Of a DNA stretch of 64,000 bases, positions 24,405 to 32,213 are shown one piece after another. The stretch is from Streptomyces bungoensis (lineage in GTDB: Bacteria; Actinomycetota; Actinomycetes; Streptomycetales; Streptomycetaceae). Both the position numbers and the translations under genes were made by a program. Where the stretch lies: contig NZ_KQ948858.1 of the NCBI RefSeq assembly GCF_001514215.1, positions 151,393 through 215,392 of the forward strand. Reading direction: 5' to 3'. The stretch's first letter is position 1. Every line of letters starts with the position of its first letter. Under the pieces are notes generated by a model. The model ran no database searches. It was given only the letters and a program-made list of their open reading frames with translations, and was not told the origin of the DNA.

Positions 24405-24725
24405 TTACTTCGCAGCCGTGGGGATCTCAGTGACCTTGATCGCCGTGTACTGCTGGCGGTGGCCCTGACGACGACGGTAGCCGGTCTTGTTCTTGTAGCG
24501 CAGAATGTCGATCTTCTGGCCCTTGTGGTGGTCCACGACCTCGGCCTGGACCTTGATGCCGGCCAGCACCCACGGGTCGCTGGTCACGGAGTCGCCGTCG
24601 ACGACGAGCAGAGCCGAGAGCTCGACCGTGTCGCCGACCTTGGCCGTGGAAATCTTGTCAACCTCAACGATGTCGCCGACAGCAACCTTGTGCTGACGAC
24701 CACCGCTGCGCACGATGGCGTACAC
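24405..24725 (-). CDS. rplU: 50S ribosomal protein L21
   Basis: A 106-residue L21. VYAIVRSGGRQHKVAVGD opens the fold, and KIDILRYKNKTGYRRRQGHRQ is the conserved RNA-binding end. The start is the GTG at 24723-24725; the frame continues upstream without homology. It heads rplU-rpmA-obg. The 5' region lies in the 180 bases before the rne terminator. Confidence 0.97.
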   Translation of the reverse strand: MYAIVRSGGRQHKVAVGDIVEVDKISTAKVGDTVELSALLVVDGDSVTSDPWVLAGIKVQAEVVDHHKGQKIDILRYKNKTGYRRRQGHRQQYTAIKVTEIPTAAK

Positions 24726-24914
24726 GCGGATCTCTCTTTCGCTCGAAGAACGGCACCCCCGCAGGCCAGCCGCCCGAAGACACCACGGGCGACCTCTCCC
24801 GGCCCGCATTGCGCCCGGGAGGAAGAGGTTTACGGGGATGTGGCATGTGCAGTGGACACGCCGACGGCCCAGGGTACGGGCCGTCGGCCGAAGGGGTCAA
24901 ACCGGGCCCGCCGG

Positions 24915-24947
24915 GTGTGGGGCCGGTCACGCGGACCGGCCCCGCAC
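24915..24947 (-). terminator. Hairpin after the RNase E gene
   Basis: A 14-bp stem (GTGTGGGGCCGGTC with its complement, one G-T pair) and a five-base loop, starting nine bases beyond the minus-strand stop. It separates rne from rplU. Confidence 0.8.
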
Positions 24948-24955
24948 CACGGGCG

Positions 24956-27900
24956 TCAGCCCTCGTCGCCGGCCGCGGAGACCGTGGTGGTCTTCTTGGC
25001 CGTCGACTTCGCGGCGGCCGTCTTGGCGGTCTTGGCCGCCTTCTTGGCCGTCGTCTTCTTGGCGGCCGTCTTCTTGGCCGCGGTCTTCTTGGTGGCCGCC
25101 TTCTTCGCCGTGGCCTTCTTGGCGGTCTTGCGGGCCGCCTTCTTGGCGGGCGCGGCGTCCTCGGCCGCCTCCTCGGCGGCCGGGGCCTCCTCGGCAGCGG
25201 CGTGCGGGGCCTCCGACGCCCGATCCGCCGGGGCGGCCTCCGCCGCGGGCGCCTCCTCCGCCGGGGCCGACGGGACGACCACGACGGCCGTCTCCTCGGC
25301 CGCGGTCGGCGCGGTGGCCTTGCGGACGGCACGCCGGCGCGGGCGGGCCGGAGCCGCGCTCTCGGCGGGCGCTTCCTCCGCAGCGGCCGGGGCCGCCTCG
25401 GCGACCGCCTCCGGGGCCGGGGCCGCGTGCGCGGTCTCGGGCACCGTCACCACGGCCGCCTCGGCCCCCGCCGGGGAACCGGCCGGCGCGGACACCTTCC
25501 GGGTCGCACGACGGCGCGTACGGCCCTTGGGCGCGGCCTCCTCGACCGCCTGCTCCGCCGGAGCCTGCGGGGCGGCCTCGGGGGCCGTCGGGTCCTCGGC
25601 GGCGACCGGCTCGGCCAGGGCCTCGGCGGCCGTCTCCGGCTGCACGGGCCGTTCGGCCTCGTCCGCCGGCGTGACGGCCCGGGCCGTGGGCGCCCCGGCC
25701 GGCTCGGCGGTGGGGGCGGGCCTGCGGCTCTCGGCCTTCGGCGTGCCGGCCGGGGCGGACGCCCGGCGGCTCGCGCGGCGCCGGGTACGGCCACGGCCGG
25801 CCGCCGCCTCCGCCTCGGCGACGCTGCTGTACAGCTCCTCGTCCGGCGTGAACTCGGGCGCCGGCAGGGCCACCGGCTCGGCGAGCTCGGCCGCGACCTC
25901 GACCGCGGTCTCGACCTCCGGCTCGACGGCCTCGCCGGGCTCCACGGCCACGGCGGCGGTCTCGTGCACGTGCTCCTGACCGTCACCGCCCCGGCCGCCG
26001 CGCTTCTTGCGCTTGCCGCCACCGCCACCGCCGACGGAGGCCGGCTGCTCGATGTGCACGATGACGCCGCGGCCGTTGCAGTGCACGCAGGTCTCGGAGA
26101 AGGACTCCAGCAGACCCTGGCCGACCCGCTTGCGGGTCATCTGCACCAGGCCCAGGGAGGTCACCTCGGCCACCTGGTGCTTCGTGCGGTCGCGGCCCAG
26201 GCACTCCAGCAGGCGGCGCAGCACCAGGTCGCGGTTGGACTCCAGGACCATGTCGATGAAGTCGATCACGATGATGCCGCCGAGGTCGCGCAGCCGGAGC
26301 TGGCGCACGATCTCCTCGGCCGCCTCCAGGTTGTTCCTGGTGACCGTCTCCTCCAGGTTGCCGCCCTGGCCGGTGAACTTGCCGGTGTTGACGTCGACGA
26401 CGACCATCGCCTCGGTCCGGTCGATGACCAGCGAACCGCCGCTGGGCAGCCAGACCTTGCGGTCGAGGGCCTTGGCGAGCTGCTCGTCGATCCGGTAGGT
26501 GGCGAAGACGTCGACCTCGCTGGTCCACTTCGACAGCCGCTCGGCGAGGTCGGGCGCCACGTGCGAGACGTAGCCGTGGATGGTCTGCCACGCCTCGTCG
26601 CCGCTGACGACGACCTTGGAGAAGTCCTCGTTGAAGATGTCGCGCACGACCCGGACGGTCATGTCCGGCTCGCCGTACAGCAGCGTCGGCGCGTTGCCGT
26701 TCTTCGACTTCTTCTGGATGTCCTCCCACTGCGCCTGCAGCCGCTCGACGTCCCGGCGCAGCTCGTCCTCGCTGGCGCCCTCGGCGGCGGTGCGCACGAT
26801 GACGCCGGCGTCCTCGGGGACGATCTTCTTGAGGATGGTCTTCAGCCGGGCCCGCTCGGTGTCGGGCAGCTTGCGGCTGATGCCGGTCATCGAGCCCTCG
26901 GGGACGTACACGAGGTACCGGCCCGGGAGGGAGACCTGGCTGGTCAGACGGGCGCCCTTGTGGCCGATGGGGTCCTTGGTGACCTGGACGAGCACGGACT
27001 GCCCGGACTTCAGGGCGGCCTCGATGCGGCGCGGCCCGTTGGCCATGCCGAGCGCCTCGAAGTTCACCTCACCGGCGTACAGGACGGCGTTGCGGCCCTT
27101 GCCGATGTCGATGAAGGCGGCCTCCATCGACGGCAGGACGTTCTGGACCTTGCCCAGGTAGACGTTGCCGACGTACGAGGTCGACTGCTCCTTGTTGACG
27201 TAGTGCTCGACGAGCACGCCGTCCTCGAGCACGCCGATCTGCGTGCGCTCGCCGTGCTGGCGGACGACCATCACGCGCTCGACGGCCTCGCGGCGGGCCA
27301 GGAACTCCGCCTCGGTGATGATCGGGACGCGCCGGCGCCCCTGCTCGCGGCCTTCCCGGCGGCGCTGCTTCTTGGCCTCCAGGCGTGTCGAGCCCTTGAT
27401 GGACTGGACCTCGTCGGACGGCTCGGCGGCCTTGCGGGGCTCGCGGACCTTGACGACCGTGCGCTCGGGGTCGTCGGAGGACTGCTCGGCCTCGGTGGAG
27501 GCGTCGCCGGCCCGGCGACGGCGGCGGCGGCGACGGCGGCTGGAGCTGGACGAGCCGGACTCCTCCCCGCGGGCCTCCTCGTCGTCGTCCTCCTCCTGCT
27601 CGGCGGTGTCCTCGGCGTCCTGCTCGGCCTGTTCGGCGGCCGCGTCCTCGACGTCGGTGTCCTCACCGGCCTCGCCGTCGGCGGCGTCACCACGGCGGCG
27701 GCGACGGCCGCCCCGGCGGCGACGGCGGCGCGAACCGGACTCCTCGGCGCCCTCGGCCTCCTCGGTGTCCTCGCCCTCGTCCTCGGCGCTCTCCTCGGGC
27801 TCCTCGGCCTCGACGGCGCCCTGCGGCTCCTCGGCGGGCTCGGCTCCACGGCGGCGCCGGCGACGGCGCGCACCGCTCTCGGCGCGCTCGTCCGCGTACG

Positions 27901-29368
27901 CCTCGGTCTCCTCGTGCTCCTCCGGCTCGGCGGCCTCGGCGGCGGCCTCGGCGGCGGCGCGCTCGGGAGTCTGGAACCTCGGCTCGGTGAACACCGGCGG
28001 CTGGAACACGGCGACGGCGGGCCGGGCCGGCCGGCGCGGCGCCTCGGCCTCGGCGGTCCGGGGCTCGGCGGGTGCGGCGAAACCGCCCGCGGCCTGCCGC
28101 ACGACCCGGCGGCGCCGGCGGGGACCGGCGGCCTCGTCGGAGGTCTCGGCGGCCCGGGGCGCGGTGACCCGCGGTGCTTCGGCGGCGGGGCTGTCCGCGG
28201 CGGGCTCGGTGATCTCGGTCTCCTCGGCCTGTGCGGCCTGCTCGGCCGCATCGGCGGCGACCGCGGGGGTCGTCTCCTCGGCGCCGGGGGCGCCGGCGGG
28301 CGCGGACACCCGGCGGGTGGCCCGACGGCGGGTACGGCGCGGCGCGGCCTCCTCGGCCACGGGCTCCTCCTCGGCCACGGCTTCCGCGGCGGCGGGCGCG
28401 GCAGCGGCGGCCGGGACGACCGTCTCGGCGACCTCGGCCGGCGCCGGGGACGCGGTGGGCGCGGTCGCGCGGCGGGTGGCCCGGCGGCGGGTGGGCCGTG
28501 CGGGCGCGGCCTCCTCGGCGGCGGGCGCCTCGGGCTCCTCGGCCACGGGCTCCTGCGCCACGGCCTCGGTGGCGGCGGGCACGGCGGCCGGGACGACCGT
28601 CTCGGCGACCTCGGCGGACGCCGGGGACGCGGTGGGCGCGGTCGCGCGGCGGGTCGCACGACGGCGCGTACGTCCGGCCGGGGCGGCCTCGGCCTCGTCG
28701 GCGGGGGCGGTCTCGGCCGCTGGGGCGGCTTCGGCCGGGGTCTCGGCGGACGGCACGGCCTCGGCGGCCTTCGGCGCACCGGTGGGAGCGGAGGCGCGCC
28801 GGGCGGCCCGGCGACGCGGGCGCGCGGCGGGCTCGGCCTCGTCGGCGGCGACCTGGGGCGTCTCGGCCGCGGTCTCCGGCTGCTCCGCCTTCTCCTCCGG
28901 CGCGCTCACGGCCTCGGCCGGTGCCGGGGCTCCGGCGGGCGCGGAGGCGCGGCGGGTCGACCGGCGCCGGGTGCGGGGTGCCGCTTCCTCGTCGGCCGGG
29001 GCGGTGTCGGTGGACGCCACGGCCTCGGCGGTGGCGGGCGCGACGGCGGCGGCCGGGACGACCGTCTCGGCGGCCTCGGCGGAGGCCGGTGCCCCGGCGG
29101 GCGCGGACGCGCGCCGGGTGGCCCGGCGGCGGGTGGGCCGTGCGGGCGCGGCCTCCTCGGCGGCGGGCGCCTCGGTCTCCTCGGCGATCTCCTCGGGATC
29201 CGCGGCCGGTATGGCCGGCACGGTCACCTCGGTCACCTCGGTCCCGGCGGTGGCCTCGGCGGGCGGGCCCGCCGGGCGGGAGGCGGCTCGGCGACGCCTG
29301 CGCGGCGGCAGGGTGTCGCTCGGGCTGTTCAGTTCGGAACCCTCGGTGGGTTCGGTCGGTTCGAGCAT
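24956..29368 (-). CDS. rne: RNase E/G family endoribonuclease with large repeat-rich flanks
   Basis: A 1470-residue enzyme of mRNA decay and stable RNA processing. The core spans about 690-1105: an S1 domain (GNVYLGKVQNVLPSMEAAF), metal-site aspartates in MVVVDVNTGKF and VIDFIDM, and the zinc-link CVHCNGRG. Residues about 20-370 and 1190-1350 carry nine copies of an arginine-rich module of the type RRRATRRASAPAGAP, in acidic Ala/Glu-rich spacers. The last 65 residues are Lys/Ala-rich like histone H1 tails. Streptomyces RNase E also has its core in the centre of the chain. The ATG at 29366-29368 follows GGGAG by nine bases, deciding the start over an upstream GTG. The 260 bases upstream hold no gene. 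Confidence 0.94.
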   Translation of the reverse strand: MLEPTEPTEGSELNSPSDTLPPRRRRRAASRPAGPPAEATAGTEVTEVTVPAIPAADPEEIAEETEAPAAEEAAPARPTRRRATRRASAPAGAPASAEAAETVVPAAAVAPATAEAVASTDTAPADEEAAPRTRRRSTRRASAPAGAPAPAEAVSAPEEKAEQPETAAETPQVAADEAEPAARPRRRAARRASAPTGAPKAAEAVPSAETPAEAAPAAETAPADEAEAAPAGRTRRRATRRATAPTASPASAEVAETVVPAAVPAATEAVAQEPVAEEPEAPAAEEAAPARPTRRRATRRATAPTASPAPAEVAETVVPAAAAAPAAAEAVAEEEPVAEEAAPRRTRRRATRRVSAPAGAPGAEETTPAVAADAAEQAAQAEETEITEPAADSPAAEAPRVTAPRAAETSDEAAGPRRRRRVVRQAAGGFAAPAEPRTAEAEAPRRPARPAVAVFQPPVFTEPRFQTPERAAAEAAAEAAEPEEHEETEAYADERAESGARRRRRRRGAEPAEEPQGAVEAEEPEESAEDEGEDTEEAEGAEESGSRRRRRRGGRRRRRGDAADGEAGEDTDVEDAAAEQAEQDAEDTAEQEEDDDEEARGEESGSSSSSRRRRRRRRRAGDASTEAEQSSDDPERTVVKVREPRKAAEPSDEVQSIKGSTRLEAKKQRRREGREQGRRRVPIITEAEFLARREAVERVMVVRQHGERTQIGVLEDGVLVEHYVNKEQSTSYVGNVYLGKVQNVLPSMEAAFIDIGKGRNAVLYAGEVNFEALGMANGPRRIEAALKSGQSVLVQVTKDPIGHKGARLTSQVSLPGRYLVYVPEGSMTGISRKLPDTERARLKTILKKIVPEDAGVIVRTAAEGASEDELRRDVERLQAQWEDIQKKSKNGNAPTLLYGEPDMTVRVVRDIFNEDFSKVVVSGDEAWQTIHGYVSHVAPDLAERLSKWTSEVDVFATYRIDEQLAKALDRKVWLPSGGSLVIDRTEAMVVVDVNTGKFTGQGGNLEETVTRNNLEAAEEIVRQLRLRDLGGIIVIDFIDMVLESNRDLVLRRLLECLGRDRTKHQVAEVTSLGLVQMTRKRVGQGLLESFSETCVHCNGRGVIVHIEQPASVGGGGGGKRKKRGGRGGDGQEHVHETAAVAVEPGEAVEPEVETAVEVAAELAEPVALPAPEFTPDEELYSSVAEAEAAAGRGRTRRRASRRASAPAGTPKAESRRPAPTAEPAGAPTARAVTPADEAERPVQPETAAEALAEPVAAEDPTAPEAAPQAPAEQAVEEAAPKGRTRRRATRKVSAPAGSPAGAEAAVVTVPETAHAAPAPEAVAEAAPAAAEEAPAESAAPARPRRRAVRKATAPTAAEETAVVVVPSAPAEEAPAAEAAPADRASEAPHAAAEEAPAAEEAAEDAAPAKKAARKTAKKATAKKAATKKTAAKKTAAKKTTAKKAAKTAKTAAAKSTAKKTTTVSAAGDEG

Positions 29369-29628
29369 GCGGGCATTTCTCCCGTCAGGCTCCCGGGCGC
29401 CGCGCCTGGTCCGGCGCCGGTCGTTTCGACCGTTCGCCGGTGACGTCCGCGACCCGCGCGATGCGCGGTGGCCGCCTCCGGGGCGCGGGCGCCGCACGGG
29501 AGCACTCTGTGTCCTGTCTCGCCGGTTCCGTACGCCTTGTCGGTACGGCCTGGCGAAAGTCTTCTGGTCGGTGCGCTGCCCGACCCAGGTGGCTCCCGAG
29601 TACGAGGGCGGCGCTACGACGTCCGTCC

Positions 29629-30465
29629 TTACGCGGAACCTTCCGGCGCCGGCGCCGTCGCGGCGGCAGCGGCTGTGGCCCTCAGGGCCTCGGCTGCGTC
29701 GCGGTCGGGCGCGAGCGGGTCGGTCACCGTGCCGGTCTCTTCATCGAGCAGCCCCTGCGCCAGCCTGGTCACCGCAGCGGGGACCGGCGGCGCCAGGTCG
29801 GCCACGGCGCGGAGACCGGACAGGACGTCGTCGGGTCGTACGGCAGGCGTCACGTGCCGAACAACCAGCCGCAGTATCGCACAGGGCTGGTCGGTCGGCC
29901 TATCAGCCGGTGAACCGTGCGTTTCCGGACTCGGCGGGCTTTCCAGCCGCACGACCGCGGGGCGGGCGTCGAAGGTGCGGACGCCGTTCTTGGTCATGCG
30001 CTGCACCTCGACGGTGTCGGCCTTGGTGAAGGCCTCCACCGCGCGGGCGGCGTCGAGGGGGTCGACGCCGGCCAGCCGCAACTCCCAGACGGAGGCCGTG
30101 AGCCGGTCGGCGAGGCCCGAGGTCCGTGCCTCGACCGCGTCGACGATGTCGAGCCCGGGGGGCAGCGACTCGTCGAGGAGGGCGCGCAGGGTCTCGGGGT
30201 CGCGCGGCGCGGCCAGCGCGATCTCCAGGTACTCCGCTTCACTGCCCGTGCCGGTGGGTGCGGCATTGGCGTACGACACCTTGGGGTGCGGTGTGAACCC
30301 CGCCGAGTACGCCATGGGCACCTCGGCGCGGCGCAGCGCACGCTCGAAGGCGCGCTGGAAGTCTCGGTGGCTGGTGAACCTCAGGCGGCCGCGCTTGGTG
30401 TAGCGCAGACGAATGCGCTGCACCGCGGGTGCGGGCGGCGGGCCTTCGGGCTGTCGCTTGCCCAG
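29629..30465 (-). CDS. Radical-SAM-linked protein (DUF2344, TIGR03936-like)
   Basis: A protein of about 278 residues. The core block IRLRYTKRGRLRFTSHRDFQ, then SAGFTPHPKVSYA, identifies the family fused or adjacent to a radical SAM protein in many bacteria, probably acting on RNA or protein; its reaction is not established. Start unclear: CTG 30463-30465 (LGKRQPEGPPP) lies eight bases after AAGGA; TTG 30504 has no ribosome site; GTG 30422 begins exactly at the conserved core. The gene partly overlaps or abuts the upstream stop at 30470. Its expected partner is at 52150-54120, more than 21 kb away. Confidence 0.8.
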   Translation of the reverse strand: MGKRQPEGPPPAPAVQRIRLRYTKRGRLRFTSHRDFQRAFERALRRAEVPMAYSAGFTPHPKVSYANAAPTGTGSEAEYLEIALAAPRDPETLRALLDESLPPGLDIVDAVEARTSGLADRLTASVWELRLAGVDPLDAARAVEAFTKADTVEVQRMTKNGVRTFDARPAVVRLESPPSPETHGSPADRPTDQPCAILRLVVRHVTPAVRPDDVLSGLRAVADLAPPVPAAVTRLAQGLLDEETGTVTDPLAPDRDAAEALRATAAAAATAPAPEGSA

Positions 30466-30469
30466 TGTC

Positions 30470-31558
30470 CTAGTCCTTCGTGAGAGCGGTCGTACTGCTG
30501 TCAAGAGTACGTGTCGCGCGGCCCCGGAGTTCCCGGCGGCCGACGGAGGCCGGCCGGGGCGGCTCGCCGAAGAGCGCGCGCCGCAGGTCGGCGCGGGCCT
30601 GCCGCACGGTGTCGCGCGCGGTGGCCAGGGCCTGCCGCACGGACCGCCCCACCCCGCGCGCGGCCTCGGCGGCGGGCCGCAGGACGAGGTCCCGTACGAG
30701 GTGCCCGGCGGGGGTGAGGACCGTCCGGTACACCCAGCGCAGCGGCTCCACGAGAATCCACCGGAAGAGGGTGGCGAGGATCCGCCCGACGGCCCGCGAG
30801 ACGCGGCCCGCGACGCGCCAGGCGTGCCCCAGGGCGTCCCCGATCTCGCGTGCGACGACGGCGAGGGCCCGGCCGGCGGGCGCGAGGAGCCGGCGCCACA
30901 GGACGAGGGCGGGCAGCACGAGCAGGACGCGGGCCGTCCGGTACAGAGCGGCCCCGAGGGCGGTGGCGACGGCGCCCACGAGCCACGCCAGGGCCCGTCC
31001 GGCCGGGGCTAGGACCCCTGCGTACAGCCACCGCGCGGGGACGACGAGCAGGTACCGGGCCAGCCAGGAGACGGCGGCGTACACGCCCGCGCCCGCGGCG
31101 GCGAGCAGCAGGCCGATGCCCCTCAGCAGCCGGGCGGCGCCCCGGCCGGCGGGGGCGAGCACGCGCGCGTACAGCCAGGCGAGACCGGCGCCGGTCCCGC
31201 GCGCGAGCCCGGCGAGGGCGTGCCCCAGCGGAGTCAGCAGGTACGTGTACAGCCACCCCAGCGGTACGGCGACGAGGACGCGCCCGAGCCAGGCCAGCGC
31301 CTTCCCGGCGGGCACGAGGACCCGGCGCCACAGCGCGGCGCAGGGCAGCACGAGGAGGGCGTGGGCGAGCAGGAGCAGGATCCGGCCGAGTGGCCGCAGC
31401 ACGGCGCGGTGCAGGAACCGGCCCGCGGCGGCCAGCGCGTCCCACGCCATCCGCACCGGCAGCACGAGCACGAGGGCGACGATCCGCACCGGGACGCGGA
31501 CGGCGACGGTGAGGCACCCTTCGGGCGGGGGCGGCGGTGGCGGCTTCTGCGGATCCAT
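30470..31558 (-). CDS. Membrane-associated protein with repeated L-x-P-A-G modules
   Basis: A protein of about 362 residues starting MDPQKPPPPPPPEG. The rest is built from seven or eight modules of 35-45 residues, each with a hydrophobic/Arg helix followed by [VL]LxP[AL]G (VLRPLG, VLVPAG, LLTPLG, VLAPAG twice, LLAPAG, VLTPAG) and often preceded by aromatic WLY/WRR. The helices are hydrophobic but rich in Arg and Gly, as in amphipathic membrane-surface proteins. No family is recognised. The C-terminus is basic. ATG 31556-31558 was chosen because an upstream start lacks a ribosome site. It ends at the start region of the radical-SAM-linked gene. Confidence 0.6.
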   Translation of the reverse strand: MDPQKPPPPPPPEGCLTVAVRVPVRIVALVLVLPVRMAWDALAAAGRFLHRAVLRPLGRILLLLAHALLVLPCAALWRRVLVPAGKALAWLGRVLVAVPLGWLYTYLLTPLGHALAGLARGTGAGLAWLYARVLAPAGRGAARLLRGIGLLLAAAGAGVYAAVSWLARYLLVVPARWLYAGVLAPAGRALAWLVGAVATALGAALYRTARVLLVLPALVLWRRLLAPAGRALAVVAREIGDALGHAWRVAGRVSRAVGRILATLFRWILVEPLRWVYRTVLTPAGHLVRDLVLRPAAEAARGVGRSVRQALATARDTVRQARADLRRALFGEPPRPASVGRRELRGRATRTLDSSTTALTKD

Positions 31559-31778
31559 ACCGGAGGAGACGCACCGCACGCGCGTTCCGGATCCGCACTC
31601 CCGGTTGCGGTGCCGTCACGGCGAAGGCGGCGAAAGGGTACGGACCGGCCACGTCCTGTCACCGATTGGCGGCAGCCGGGTAACACATTGACCCGCGCAC
31701 GCCAAAGTCATGGTTTCCGGCCAGCCTGACTGATTCGATGGGCGCGCACGTCAAGAATCCCTGGGGGGACGAGAAAAC

Positions 31779-32141
31779 ATGAACTGGTACCTCGAAGTAC
31801 TCAAGAAGTACGCCGTGTTCAGCGGCCGCGCGCGCCGCAAAGAGTTCTGGATGTTCACGCTGTTCAACCTGATCATCGTCGCCGTGCTGGCCGGCCTCGC
31901 GGTCGGCACGAAGTCGGGCGTCTTCTGGGCGCTGTACGGCATCTACGGCCTGGCCGTCCTGCTGCCCGGCTGGGGCGTCACGGTCCGCCGCCTGCACGAC
32001 ACGAGCCGGTCCGGCTGGTGGATGCTGTTCTACATCGTCCCGATCGTGGGCCCGATCACGCTGCTCGTCTTCCTCGCCAGCGAGGGCAAGGCGGAGCCGA
32101 ACCAGTACGGCCCGAACCCGAAGTACGTCGCGGCCGCCTGA
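31779..32141 (+). CDS. DUF805 inner-membrane protein
   Basis: A 120-residue DUF805 (YhaH-like) protein. The family signature FSGRARRKEFWMFTLFN opens the domain, three or four membrane helices follow, and RRLHDTSRSGWW is the second conserved block. The function of the family is unknown. It is monocistronic, with a GGGGG ribosome site and a hairpin after its stop. Confidence 0.88.
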   Translation: MNWYLEVLKKYAVFSGRARRKEFWMFTLFNLIIVAVLAGLAVGTKSGVFWALYGIYGLAVLLPGWGVTVRRLHDTSRSGWWMLFYIVPIVGPITLLVFLASEGKAEPNQYGPNPKYVAAA

Positions 32142-32160
32142 GCCGGACCCGACTTCGCGC

Positions 32161-32192
32161 AAGGCCCCGCCGGAACCTTCCGGCGGGGCCTT
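32161..32192. terminator. 15-bp hairpin between convergent genes
   Basis: AAGGCCCCGCCGGAA, two bases, and its exact complement, followed by TT on the plus strand. It lies between the DUF805 stop and the stop of the permease-phosphatase gene and can serve both. Confidence 0.88.
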
Positions 32193-32213
32193 TCCGCCGG
32201 CCGCCGCCGGGCG

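Noticed and set aside
24726..24914. Ribosomal-protein L21 leader RNA
   Set aside because: The region before rplU has no structure I could match to a known L21 leader; only the rne terminator is clear.
24809..29443. 1544-residue plus-strand open frame opposite RNase E
   Set aside because: It is the mirror of Ala/Glu/Arg codons of rne on the other strand, Gly/Leu/Arg-rich without any domain. Long antisense frames are common in high-GC DNA.
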